Positions 16,311-24,511 of a stretch of 55,499 nucleotides of DNA are shown here, one piece after another. The stretch spans positions 1 through 55,499 of the forward strand of contig JAEZAM010000107.1 of the NCBI GenBank assembly GCA_023430465.1, in the 5' to 3' direction. Below the pieces are notes generated by a model. It was given only the letters and a program-made list of their open reading frames with translations, was not told the origin of the DNA and ran no database searches. This DNA comes from Bacteroidota bacterium (GTDB lineage: Bacteria; Bacteroidota; Bacteroidia; Chitinophagales; Chitinophagaceae). The position numbers and the translations under genes were made by a program. Numbering within the stretch: position 1 is the stretch's first letter; each line of letters begins with the position of its first letter.

Positions 16311-18674
16311 TTAAAATTTATAGCCAATGGTTAAGCGGGCATTCGTTCCGGGTTCAGCCTGCCAATAATAGTAGGTTGCATAGGGTGCACCGGAGTAGAG
16401 GTATTTGTTCAGAATATTGTTCACCACCACATTCACCTGGAATTGATCCTTCTGATAGGATACACCTCCATCAAGTCTGAAATAATCAGGTAGGCTGTTT
16501 TGTGAACCATCAAACACAAACCAGGGCGATCTTTTCACATGGTATTGATAGCCGAGCGAGACCCCGAGTCCTGCTACGGGTCCGCGGTCGATGCGGTAGT
16601 TGAGCCATGTATTATGAATGTGCCGGCTTGAGCCTGCTACCTGCACACCGATGTTTTCCTGTTTGCTGTCCTTGGTTGTTTTGGCTTCAGTGAATGCATA
16701 ATTTACCAGCACATCGAGGCCCCTGATCACCTGCCCCTTCACATCCACTTCCACACCACGTGTTTGTTGTTCACCTGACTGCCGGTTGTAAAACCCGCCG
16801 GCCGGATTTGGATGATCAAGATCAGCGGTCAGCACATTCTTTCTCGTGATCTGGTAAGCTGTTGCGGAGGCATTCCATTTACCATCAAACCAGTCCTTCT
16901 TGATTCCCGCTTCTATGTTTTGTCCTGATATCGGATCAAAGCTTTTTCCCTGCCAGTCGGAACCATAGTTTTCGAGGAAGGATTCATCACGAAGTACATA
17001 CACTGCCATGTTACGGTTGATCGAATAGCTTAACCCGATCCGCGGGGTGACCTTTGATTTTTTATAATCGCCGCTGTATACATCGCCGGTTGACAAACTG
17101 GTGTAGCGGCCGGCAATAGTGACACGCAGGCGATCATCCAGGAATGCTAGCTCATCCTGGAGATAGATTCCGGAATACTCGTTGTAATAGCGAACTCCGC
17201 GTTCACGGATTGATTTGCTCCGATCAAACACCGGCGCTGTTGCCTGCCCATAGACTGGCTTATAAATATTGAATACCGGGCCGCCAAGCGGGGCTCCCTG
17301 GTTCCAATCATGATAATAATCTTTTGCGCTCATGTCTACACCCGCGAGCAGTTTATGACCTACAACACCGGTATGGAAATTGCCGGTGACGTAAACCTGG
17401 CCGATGCTGGTTTTACCAAGCACATCCCAAATGGAAATGCCGCGTTGCATGAGGCTGTCATTCGCTGCATCGAAACCCCAGGGCCAAAGAGAAGCGCCGG
17501 TTTGCTTATAATTGAAATAAGCAAGCTGCCCGGTCACTTTCCATCCGGGGGTAAACTGGTGCTCCACGATACCAAGGATACTGTTGTCATCCATGGTAAC
17601 GGGTGCAAGGTTACTTTCTGATGTAGTGAAATTGCGGGGAAGATCCGCATAGCCGCGGTTGGAGAAAACGTAGTTGGAACCGATCACGTTTGTTTCAGCA
17701 TATTGTCGTGTATACTCCAGCGTGATCGAGGTTTTATCATCGGGACGAAATTTCAACACCGGTGCAAGTGAATAGCGATTGTTGAAATCGAACTGGCGGT
17801 GAGAGCCTTTTAGCTGACCCATGACATTAACCCGATAAAGGAACTTGCCATTGTCGGTAACCTTGCCGTCAACGTCCAGGGCTGCACGATAGAGATTGAA
17901 ACCACCAACGGAGAGATTCGCTTCGCCTTTGAAGCGACCGCTTGGCTTTTTTGTAACAACATTGTAAAAACCGCTGGGGTCGCCATTGGCCATCATGAAG
18001 CCGGCTGGACCTTTAACAAACTCTACCCGCTCAACCATGCTCATATCCTCGGTAAGCGGCCCCCATGAGGTGGATACGTTCATACCATTTCGAAAAGCAG
18101 CAACATTGCTGCCACGCATGGTGATGCGTGCATAGTTGTCCCAATGCTCGATCCTGGTAGCGCCGCTCACATTGCGTGTGACACCTTCGAGCATATCGAA
18201 GATCTGCTGATCCGCAATGAGCCGGGAGGTTACTACCTGCACATTCTGCGGGAGTTCCATGATGGGGCGCTGAAGGCGGAGGGAGGAGGAAAGGCGATTG
18301 GTCTTAAAACTGCTTTTATTCGCGGTAACTACTACTTCATTGAGTTGAAGCGCTGACAGATCCAGTGTGACGGAAAAATCAGTGGTCGCCCCCGCAGCGA
18401 CAGTAATATTTTTTTCGATATCTGCGTGGCCCACAAGGCTGAGGCTGATTGTATAATTTCCGGGGGGAACCTCGGTGATAAGGAAATAGCCTTTATTATC
18501 GGCGATGGCCAGTTTGGCGGTGTTACGGAGGAGGATGGTGACACCTTCAGCAGGCCGGCTGTCCGCGGTGATGATCACTCCTGAGATTCGGCCATAGTTG
18601 CCCTGGCTACGGGCAGAAAATGTGAGCAAGGTGATAAAAACGAGAAACAGGGTAGTCAAACTGATCGAACGCAT
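16311..18674 (-). CDS. TonB-dependent siderophore receptor
   Basis: 787 residues: signal peptide (MRSISLTTLFLVFITLLTFS), a carboxypeptidase-like beta-sandwich (GRISGVIITADSRPAEGVTI, DNKGYFLITEVPPGNYTISL, about residues 28-110), a TonB box region (LNEVVVTA), a plug (PQNVQVVTSRLIADQQIFDM to VERVEFVKGPAGFMMANGDP and NVVTKKPSG) and a barrel ending in ARLTIGYKF with the classic terminal Phe. The plug wording is that of the ferric-hydroxamate/ferrioxamine type, so a siderophore is the likely ligand. It heads an operon with a PepSY protein and a small Cys protein, which supports iron uptake. Fur control is likely but no box was identified. Confidence 0.93.
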   Translation of the reverse strand: MRSISLTTLFLVFITLLTFSARSQGNYGRISGVIITADSRPAEGVTILLRNTAKLAIADNKGYFLITEVPPGNYTISLSLVGHADIEKNITVAAGATTDFSVTLDLSALQLNEVVVTANKSSFKTNRLSSSLRLQRPIMELPQNVQVVTSRLIADQQIFDMLEGVTRNVSGATRIEHWDNYARITMRGSNVAAFRNGMNVSTSWGPLTEDMSMVERVEFVKGPAGFMMANGDPSGFYNVVTKKPSGRFKGEANLSVGGFNLYRAALDVDGKVTDNGKFLYRVNVMGQLKGSHRQFDFNNRYSLAPVLKFRPDDKTSITLEYTRQYAETNVIGSNYVFSNRGYADLPRNFTTSESNLAPVTMDDNSILGIVEHQFTPGWKVTGQLAYFNYKQTGASLWPWGFDAANDSLMQRGISIWDVLGKTSIGQVYVTGNFHTGVVGHKLLAGVDMSAKDYYHDWNQGAPLGGPVFNIYKPVYGQATAPVFDRSKSIRERGVRYYNEYSGIYLQDELAFLDDRLRVTIAGRYTSLSTGDVYSGDYKKSKVTPRIGLSYSINRNMAVYVLRDESFLENYGSDWQGKSFDPISGQNIEAGIKKDWFDGKWNASATAYQITRKNVLTADLDHPNPAGGFYNRQSGEQQTRGVEVDVKGQVIRGLDVLVNYAFTEAKTTKDSKQENIGVQVAGSSRHIHNTWLNYRIDRGPVAGLGVSLGYQYHVKRSPWFVFDGSQNSLPDYFRLDGGVSYQKDQFQVNVVVNNILNKYLYSGAPYATYYYWQAEPGTNARLTIGYKF

Positions 18675-19073
18675 GGTAACGGGTAGTAATATTGTAGATG
18701 AAATTCTTTAAAACGGAGGCGAAGCTAAAACGGCAGTCGTTGTTGAGCATACCGGATGCGGAATTTCCATTTTCGATAGCGGTAATAAATCGCCCGATAG
18801 CGGGCTTAAATGGAAATATTTACGTGGAGATGACATGAAAATTGGTGGGATTATCCTTTGGGTCCGATCCGGAGGGGGGAAGTTGTCAACCTTTAAAAGG
18901 TTGACAACCTTGTCGGAAGGCAGGGGCTCCGTCCCGACAGCCCGCCCCGCCTAGAAACACCCTTTCTTTCGGGTGTATTTCTCGCTGTTCTAAATATCAA
19001 CCCATAAAATCATGGTTTTCCATGATAGCACCGCTCGCAGACCAGGGTATTTTTATCCTTTAAACTTCAGCTC
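18675..19073. other. Divergent 399-base gap with palindrome and hairpins
   Basis: Lies between the siderophore-receptor operon (minus) and the Lys-repeat/SET operon (plus). It holds palindrome copy 3, a second hairpin TGTCGG / CCGACA (18911-18939), and a third ACACCC / GGGTGT (18957-18976). No coding frame or clear promoter box is visible. Confidence 0.5.
18880..18911. repeat. Intergenic palindrome, copy 3
   Basis: GTTGTCAACCTTT (18882-18894) and its complement AAAGGTTGACAAC (18896-18908) form 13-bp arms around one base, so it is nearly identical to copy 1. It sits in a divergent gap, where it cannot act as a plain terminator for both neighbours. Confidence 0.85.
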
Positions 19074-19364
19074 ATGAAAAGAATACTCGCCATCTTCAGC
19101 GCCCTGCTCATCAGCGCCGGCATCAGGGCCCAAAACAGCAATGCACAAAAAGAGACGGCTAAACCACCAATCAACACCAACACGCCAGTGAAAGAGGCAA
19201 GCAGCCCGGACATCAAAAAAGTGGTTGGTAAGAACAGTGCCCCAGCGGTGACTTACAAAGATGCAACCATCAAACGCCCTGACATTAAGAAGGCCGACAT
19301 CAAACGGGCAGATATCAAAAAAGCTCCTGTTGCCGAGTATAAACAATCCCCGGTAAAACCATAA
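19074..19364 (+). CDS. Small secreted Lys-rich repeat protein
   Basis: 96 residues with a signal peptide (MKRILAIFSALLISAGIRAQ). The mature part is low-complexity and basic and ends with tandem pentads ATIKR-PDIKK-ADIKR-ADIKK-AP, a short repeat of D-I-K-[KR]-A; an earlier SPDIKKVVGKN is a diverged copy. No family is recognised. It ends 18 bases before the first of two SET-domain genes in the same direction, so all three may form one operon. A Lys-rich repeat next to lysine methyltransferases is suggestive, but the signal peptide argues that the product leaves the cytoplasm. Confidence 0.65.
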   Translation: MKRILAIFSALLISAGIRAQNSNAQKETAKPPINTNTPVKEASSPDIKKVVGKNSAPAVTYKDATIKRPDIKKADIKRADIKKAPVAEYKQSPVKP

Positions 19365-19382
19365 TACACTCCTTGCAACAGC

Positions 19383-19817
19383 ATGAAAGCGATCCTCTCC
19401 TTTTTCCCGGGCAGACGAATCTTCCAGCCCGCGAATATTGAAGTGAAGAGTAGCCCCCTGCATGGCCTGGGCGTCTTTGCCCGAAAAAGAATCGGGAAAG
19501 GAATGCTCATTGAAAAGGCACCGGTGGTGTTTTTACCAGAGGAAGCGAGGCAGACTTTGCAGCACACTAAACTGTTCAATTATTATTTTCTGTTGAAAAA
19601 TGCGGCCCGCCCGGCTGCCTTTGGTTTTGGTTTCGCTTCCTTCTACAATCATTCCGGGGAGGCCAATGCATTTTATAAATTTTCAGCGAAAAGAAATACG
19701 CTAAACATCTATGCCTTCAGGACAATACATGCTGGTGGTGAAATAACAATCAATTACAACGGGCATCCCCGGGATAAGAGCCCCGTTTATTTTCCTGAGT
19801 CAACCGCGCATGAATGA
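19383..19817 (+). CDS. SET-domain protein-lysine methyltransferase (first of pair)
   Basis: 144 residues that are almost only a SET domain: SPLHGLGVFARKRIGKGMLI (the SAM-loop strand), FYNHSGEANAFY (the NHS pseudoknot motif with the conserved Asn) and GEITINYNG with the catalytic Tyr. No pre-SET or post-SET Cys cluster is present, as is common in bacteria. It would transfer a methyl group from SAM to a lysine on an unknown protein. Its last four bases overlap the start of the second SET gene (ATGA), so the two are translationally coupled. Confidence 0.88.
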   Translation: MKAILSFFPGRRIFQPANIEVKSSPLHGLGVFARKRIGKGMLIEKAPVVFLPEEARQTLQHTKLFNYYFLLKNAARPAAFGFGFASFYNHSGEANAFYKFSAKRNTLNIYAFRTIHAGGEITINYNGHPRDKSPVYFPESTAHE

Positions 19818-20212
19818 CCCGGCAATTATACCTCAGAGATCTGCCGGGCAAAGGACGGGCTGTATTTTGCAATCGTAACATCGAAGCAGGCGAAACGATC
19901 GAAGTGTGCCCGGTTATCGTTGTGCCTGCTGAAGATTTCGACCTCCTGAACACCACACCCTTATCCAACTATTGCTTTTATTTCAACAAGGATGAAAATA
20001 CCATCTCCCTGGCAATGGGCTTCGGTTCCATGTACAATCATCACCGGTATCCCAATGCAGTGTATATCCTCGACCGGGAGGAAAAGCAGATGATATTCAC
20101 GGCCTATCAGGATATCCCAGCCAATTCGGAGATCTGCATCAACTATGGGGGTGTATATGGAGAAGACTACAGCAAATGGTTTACCGACAGGGGGATTACT
20201 CTGATCCCGTAA
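19814..20212 (+). CDS. SET-domain protein-lysine methyltransferase (second of pair)
   Basis: 132 residues, again a minimal SET fold. GKGRAVFCNRNIEAGETIEV gives the SAM strand, GSMYNHHRYPNAVY is the pseudoknot motif (NHxxxPN), and SEICINYGGVY carries the catalytic Tyr. It differs from its partner at most positions, so this is an old duplication or two separate enzymes that could act on different sites or form a heterodimer. The ATGA overlap with the preceding gene supports joint expression. The substrate is unknown. Confidence 0.88.
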   Translation: MTRQLYLRDLPGKGRAVFCNRNIEAGETIEVCPVIVVPAEDFDLLNTTPLSNYCFYFNKDENTISLAMGFGSMYNHHRYPNAVYILDREEKQMIFTAYQDIPANSEICINYGGVYGEDYSKWFTDRGITLIP

Positions 20213-20311
20213 GCCATCACTAATATCGCGGGTAGTCTGGTGCCAACTGCCTTGTTTGATCTTTCCGGACCTCCCCTCGATAGTAGTCCTTTGTTTTATC
20301 CTATATTAAGT

Positions 20312-21361
20312 TCATTTCCTTCGGTAATAATCTGCCAGCGCCCTCGCGATCCGGGTGGGATTCGCTTCGTCCGTGTTGGTCATAATAATGATTGACAAAC
20401 CATCTTTCATATAACGCAGATATACTGATCGGAATCCAATATTAGCGCCATCATGCAAGACAATTTTCTCATTGCCATTTTCTTCCAGTAGCCACCCAAA
20501 AGCGTAATAGGTTTTGATCTCTCCTCTTTCTCCCACCTTTATCACCGGTTTCCACAACAATTCCCAATTTTCCTTTTTGAGGATGATCTTTTTCTCCCGG
20601 AGAACTTTATCCCACAGGATCATATCGTTGCTGGTAGAAAGAAAACCACCGCTTGGCCGGACGGCGTACATCGCATCTGCATTCACCAATACACCCTTGC
20701 GGTGCATGTAGCCGCTTGCACGGTTTGGAATGATGGGGTAAAAATCCGTCATGCCCGTATTTTTCATTCCTGCGGGAAGAAATAATTTTTCGCGGATGTA
20801 ATCCTGCCAGGGCATCCCGCTTCGTTGTGCTATAATTTCGGCAAGCATGAAGTAGGCAAGATTGCAGTACTGGTATCTTTCACCCGGTTGAAAATCGAGG
20901 GGAAGGCTGTAGGCCGAACGAATGATGACGATGTCAGGTTGAATAATGTGATTGGCATAGGCAGGACCTTCGCGCTTGAGACCGGATGTATGGGACATCA
21001 GGTGCTTCACCTGTATCGGCCGCCAGCTCGCCGGAGCATCGGGAAAGAATTTATGAACGGAATCTTCGATGCTGAGCTTTCCTTCCTCCATAAGCTTGAG
21101 GATAGCAGTCGAAAAAAACTGCTTGCTGACCGAACCCAACCTGATAACAGTTTGTGCATTAATCGGCACACTGTGTTCGACATTGGCGAGTCCATACCCT
21201 TTGTTGACGATGGGTTTCCCATTAAGAACAACCGCGAGTGACATACCGGTGATCTTTTGCTCAGCGATCATTTTGTTAACGATGATGTCGGTGCTATCGA
21301 CCTGGGCCCCGGCAATAGTGGTAATGCAGAGTAATAGTAGTAGAATTAGTCTGGGTTGCAT
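20312..21361 (-). CDS. Serine hydrolase, beta-lactamase class C / PBP-like
   Basis: 349 residues with a signal peptide (MQPRLILLLLLCITTIAGAQ). The class C fold is clear: Ser77-x-x-Lys80 in RLGSVSKQF, Tyr165-x-Asn167 in ERYQYCNLAY, and a third-strand HDGANIGF motif near residue 310 in place of KTG. It probably acts as a periplasmic peptidase or esterase on peptides or D-amino acid derivatives rather than as a true beta-lactamase. It is monocistronic; the next gene upstream (fic) reads the same way but is separated by more than 100 bases. Confidence 0.9.
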   Translation of the reverse strand: MQPRLILLLLLCITTIAGAQVDSTDIIVNKMIAEQKITGMSLAVVLNGKPIVNKGYGLANVEHSVPINAQTVIRLGSVSKQFFSTAILKLMEEGKLSIEDSVHKFFPDAPASWRPIQVKHLMSHTSGLKREGPAYANHIIQPDIVIIRSAYSLPLDFQPGERYQYCNLAYFMLAEIIAQRSGMPWQDYIREKLFLPAGMKNTGMTDFYPIIPNRASGYMHRKGVLVNADAMYAVRPSGGFLSTSNDMILWDKVLREKKIILKKENWELLWKPVIKVGERGEIKTYYAFGWLLEENGNEKIVLHDGANIGFRSVYLRYMKDGLSIIIMTNTDEANPTRIARALADYYRRK

Positions 21362-21477
21362 GGGTTGAGGTTTTAAACTACATGGTTAATCATGTGGGTA
21401 CTGCAGAATTTTCGAGTACATCAACTTCATCTAAAAAACATATGGATGATCAGGTATGTGTAAATATCGGCGCTTTT

Positions 21478-22596
21478 TTATACTTCAATCAAGCGGTAAC
21501 TCGTGCTTCTTCCGCCGGCCGGCCCTTTAATCAGAATTTCTTTTTCCACCAATTCGTTGATATCCCGCACGGCGGTATCAGCCGATACTCCCGTTAGTTT
21601 CCCCCAATTGGAAGAGTTGATCTTTCCCGGGTAACCGTCCAGCATCTTTCCCAGCATTAGAAGCTGGCGGTCGTTAAATTTCTTTCCTGCATGCGTTTTC
21701 CAAAACGCGGCTTTTTGAAGAACGCTTGCCAGGGTTTCAGAAGTAGCGTGTATCGAGCGATCAATGCACTCAAGGAACCATTCCAGCCAGCCCGTGATAT
21801 CCAGTTTACCTTTTTGCGTTTCTTCCAGCCGGTCATAATACCTGTTTTTTTCTTTTCTTATCTGAGCAGACATCGAATAAAAGCGCTGTGCGCTGTTATC
21901 CGCGCGGGCGAGTTGCAGGTCGGAGATTGCACGGGCGATACGGCCGTTGCCGTCTTCAAAAGGGTGTATCGTTACAAACCACAGATGAGCTATCGCAGCC
22001 TTCAGCAAAGAGTCTTCCACCATTTCATCATTGAACCATTTTAAGAAGGCGAACATTTCGTCGGGAACAAGTGCGGAGTCGGGCGCCTGGAAATGCACTT
22101 TTTCTCTGCCCATCATCCCTGAAATCACCTGCATAGGATCGTTGACGGTGTTTTTTCTCCAGTCACCCACGATTATCTTTTGTATACCGCTCCTCCCGGT
22201 TGGGAACAGCGCCGCCTGCCATCCAAACAGCCGCTCTTCGGTCAATGGTTCACTGAACCTTTGGGTGGCGTCGATCATCATTTCCACTACACCTTCCACA
22301 CTGCGGTCGGCCGGGACAAGCCCCGCTATGTCCATACCGAGTCGGCGGGCGATCGAGGAACGAACCTGGTCGGGGTCCAGCACCTCTCCTTCTATCTCAG
22401 AAGATTTTACCACGTCCTGGGTGAGCGTTTGCAGGGTCGCTTCCTTCTGAAGGGAAAACCCCATGCCTTCCATTTTACCCAGTAGACGGATCTGGCTCTC
22501 CCGTGACCTCGCGAGCACAGGAGCTATCCGCTCCCGGTCCCAATGGAAACGGGGCCAATCCGTTAATTGATGAATATAGGTAGATGCAGACCGCAT
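21478..22596 (-). CDS. Fic-family AMPylation protein with DUF4172 N-terminus
   Basis: 372 residues from the ATG at 22596 (MRSASTYIHQLTDWPRFHWD), where family members begin; the alternative ATG at 22644 lies inside a repeat cluster. The N-terminal DUF4172 segment carries a class II inhibitory motif, SSEIEGE (residues 65-71), and the core holds the complete active site HPFEDGNGRIAR (His211 to Arg222), so the enzyme is probably active but autoinhibited. The C-terminus is a winged-helix-like domain (LTGVSADTAVRDINELVEKE). Fic proteins of this build transfer AMP to target proteins and often resemble toxins. A repeat cluster overlies its promoter. Confidence 0.92.
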   Translation of the reverse strand: MRSASTYIHQLTDWPRFHWDRERIAPVLARSRESQIRLLGKMEGMGFSLQKEATLQTLTQDVVKSSEIEGEVLDPDQVRSSIARRLGMDIAGLVPADRSVEGVVEMMIDATQRFSEPLTEERLFGWQAALFPTGRSGIQKIIVGDWRKNTVNDPMQVISGMMGREKVHFQAPDSALVPDEMFAFLKWFNDEMVEDSLLKAAIAHLWFVTIHPFEDGNGRIARAISDLQLARADNSAQRFYSMSAQIRKEKNRYYDRLEETQKGKLDITGWLEWFLECIDRSIHATSETLASVLQKAAFWKTHAGKKFNDRQLLMLGKMLDGYPGKINSSNWGKLTGVSADTAVRDINELVEKEILIKGPAGGRSTSYRLIEV

Positions 22597-22676
22597 GCGG
22601 CGAATATAGGCATTATTCGCCGCATTTTCGGTTATTCGCCGCATTATTTGCGGTGAATACGGGTATTATTCGGCGC
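22597..22676 (-). promoter_or_regulatory. Repeat cluster over the fic promoter (operator-like)
   Basis: The motif TTATTCGCCGC occurs five times in both orientations: GCGGCGAATA at 22597-22606, TTATTCGCCGCAT at 22613-22625 and again at 22632-22644, GCGGTGAATA at 22650-22659, and TTATTCGGCGC at 22666-22676. The inner copies pair as inverted repeats. Because they lie directly before the start codon, this looks like a binding array for a regulator, perhaps the winged-helix end of the Fic protein itself. Confidence 0.55.
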
Positions 22677-22750
22677 AAAGCTGATTATTCGGAAAAAAGT
22701 AGGTTTTGATGATAGTGTTGCAAGGATTTTAGCAAGCATTTTAATACTGT

Positions 22751-22815
22751 TACTTTTGTGCGACTTGGCACCCAGCTTTGAATCACTCCATTATCCAGGT
22801 CTCTGAGTGATGATT
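22751..22815 (+). promoter_or_regulatory. Orphan plus-strand promoter box and hairpin
   Basis: TACTTTTG at 22751-22758 is a perfect TAnnTTTG box on the plus strand, and ATCACTC / GAGTGAT (22782-22788, 22805-22811) forms a hairpin some 25 bases later, followed by TGATTATTTT. No gene follows on the plus strand. It could make a short RNA or be chance. Confidence 0.25.
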
Positions 22816-22818
22816 ATT

Positions 22819-24248
22819 TTAGGCAAATAATGCATCCATAGTGACCGAGTTCTGGATTAGTCTTTTCGCATATTCATTGTCCTTAATGCCAAAAGTGGTA
22901 ACAACGGTCAGGAAGATGGATTTCTTAGTTTTAGTCCGACTTTTAAATACATCTCTTTTGTTTTCCAGATCTCCTGCGTATGCTTTGTCGATCAGGAAAT
23001 CTGATTCTGAATATTTCATTTCGCATAGATTAATGACAAAATCCTTTCTGTCCAGTAAGAGATCGATCTGTGCTCCTTTGCCTTTCTTTGGCAGGTATCG
23101 CCAAGCTGATTCTTCTGTATATACATTCGATATGCCAAGCTCCTTTTTGATTTGAGGAATATGCTTTAAGCAAACCCTTTCAAATGCTACCCCACTCCAG
23201 CTTTTCCAGGATTGCCCTGTAGAAAAACTTTGCCATATTCCATCACCAGAAGATTTGTTCTTCTCCATGAACTTTAAATAGAAGTGGGTAAACTCATCAG
23301 CTAATTTGTAAATAGTATCCTTTGATTTTTTATCATAGGGTTGCCAATCCATCACAAACCCCGATTCGATCAACTCTTCTAAAAGCCCCGTTATCGTTCC
23401 TCCTGAAGTCAGGCCTGCTTTATCAATAATCTCTGTACGGGTAAGTCCTGCATTATTGCTTGCCAAAACTTTAACCACCGCCAGATGGCGGGCAGCATCA
23501 TCAAATAGTGAGTGATAAAGGTTACTGAATTCATCGGCCAGCAACCCGTCTTTTGTAAAACAAACTCTATCTATGGTCTGTGTTGAACTTTCTCCTTTTT
23601 TAACTTCCTTCAGGTAGTGCGGAACACCTCCCATGATCATATAAAGCTGTAGTATCTGGTAGCGATCCATGTTGACGTTCCGTGCATGCAAAAATTCCTC
23701 TGTCTCTTTCAAGTTGAAAGGAAGTAATCTTATTTTCCTGGTTATGCGGTTATGCAGTCCACCTTTGTTATTGACAATATTCTGTATCATCCAGGAGGCA
23801 GCGGAACCACAGATAACTACCACCAGGTTACTTTGCTTATTCCCCCAGCTATTCCACCAATGATCGAATGCCGGTAAGAATCCTGATTTATGTGTACTGA
23901 GCCAGGGAAATTCATCCAAAAAAGCTACGCTTCTTCCCGCCGCAAGTTTAGGAGTAAGGTAATGGCTGAGCTGGTCAAATGCATCCGCCCAATTCTCTGG
24001 AGTCTGGTATATTTTATTGTTGCCAATTGCAAGTCCAAGTGCTTTATTAAAGTTCTCCAGTTGGGCAGCAAGTTTAGCGTCCCTGGTCCCTACAAATTCA
24101 AAGGCAAGAGATTTTCCTAAATACTGTCGTATCAAAAATGTTTTACCAACCCGGCGGCGGCCAAGAGTGCAATGAGTTCAGGAGTGCCTGAATCCATTGC
24201 TTCCCGGAGCAGTTTCTTTTCATTAATTCTTCCTATTAACTTCTCCAT
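22819..24248 (-). pseudogene. AAA ATPase with DUF234 nuclease-like C-terminus, frameshifted
   Basis: The gene should start at 24248 (MEKLIGRINEKKLLREAMDS) but a missing base at about 24163-24165 shifts the frame. After the shift the Walker A reads GRRRVGKT and the protein continues unbroken from IRQYLGKSLAFEFVG to the stop at 22819 (438 residues visible from 24135). Walker B is SVAFLDEFPWL; further features are the arginine-containing region HNRITRKIRLLPFN and a C-terminal DUF234 domain with a PD-(D/E)XK-like core (AQIDLLLDRKDFVINLCEMK). The one-base deletion falls where the family has Tyr-Gly before RRRVGK. No slippery sequence is seen, so this is either a real inactivation or a sequencing error. 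Such ATPases are linked to mobile or defence-like islands. Confidence 0.8.
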
Positions 24249-24337
24249 GGGGTGGTTTATTTACGGCCAAAACGCTGATACTTTATATAGATTTGGCTGC
24301 CGATAAATAAATTATTACCAGCCAAAACTCTATAAAC

Positions 24338-24511
24338 TCATGTCTTTTTAAGTACCGTACCGGAGGATTCAACCTGTTCAATTACATTTCTTGCTTTCTC
24401 TGATTGGTTGCGCCCGATATTGTGCATAGAGATACGGCTCCCATCCTTCCGGATAGTGGTGCTTACAATATGTATATGGGGATGCCCAGCATCGTGGTGC
24501 TGGTAAACCAA
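24338..24511 (-). pseudogene. Relaxase (MobB-type) fragment
   Basis: About 58 residues that match the middle of Bacteroidota conjugative relaxases: a triple-His motif (HPHIHIV), then TIRKDGSRISMHNIGRNQSE and KARNVIEQ, the segment that follows the metal-binding His residues. The N-terminal catalytic Tyr region and the rest of the protein are missing. It is fused in frame to a traG fragment through the words KDSG-LVYQ, so a deletion joined two genes that normally lie apart. Confidence 0.75.

Noticed and set aside
19053..19463. 136-residue minus-strand frame opposite the Lys-repeat and SET genes
   Set aside because: It is antisense to well-supported genes and has no start context or homology.
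24249..24337. GTTTTGGC direct repeats before the frameshifted ATPase
   Set aside because: Three short similar words are present, but they are AT-rich and too short to claim as operators.
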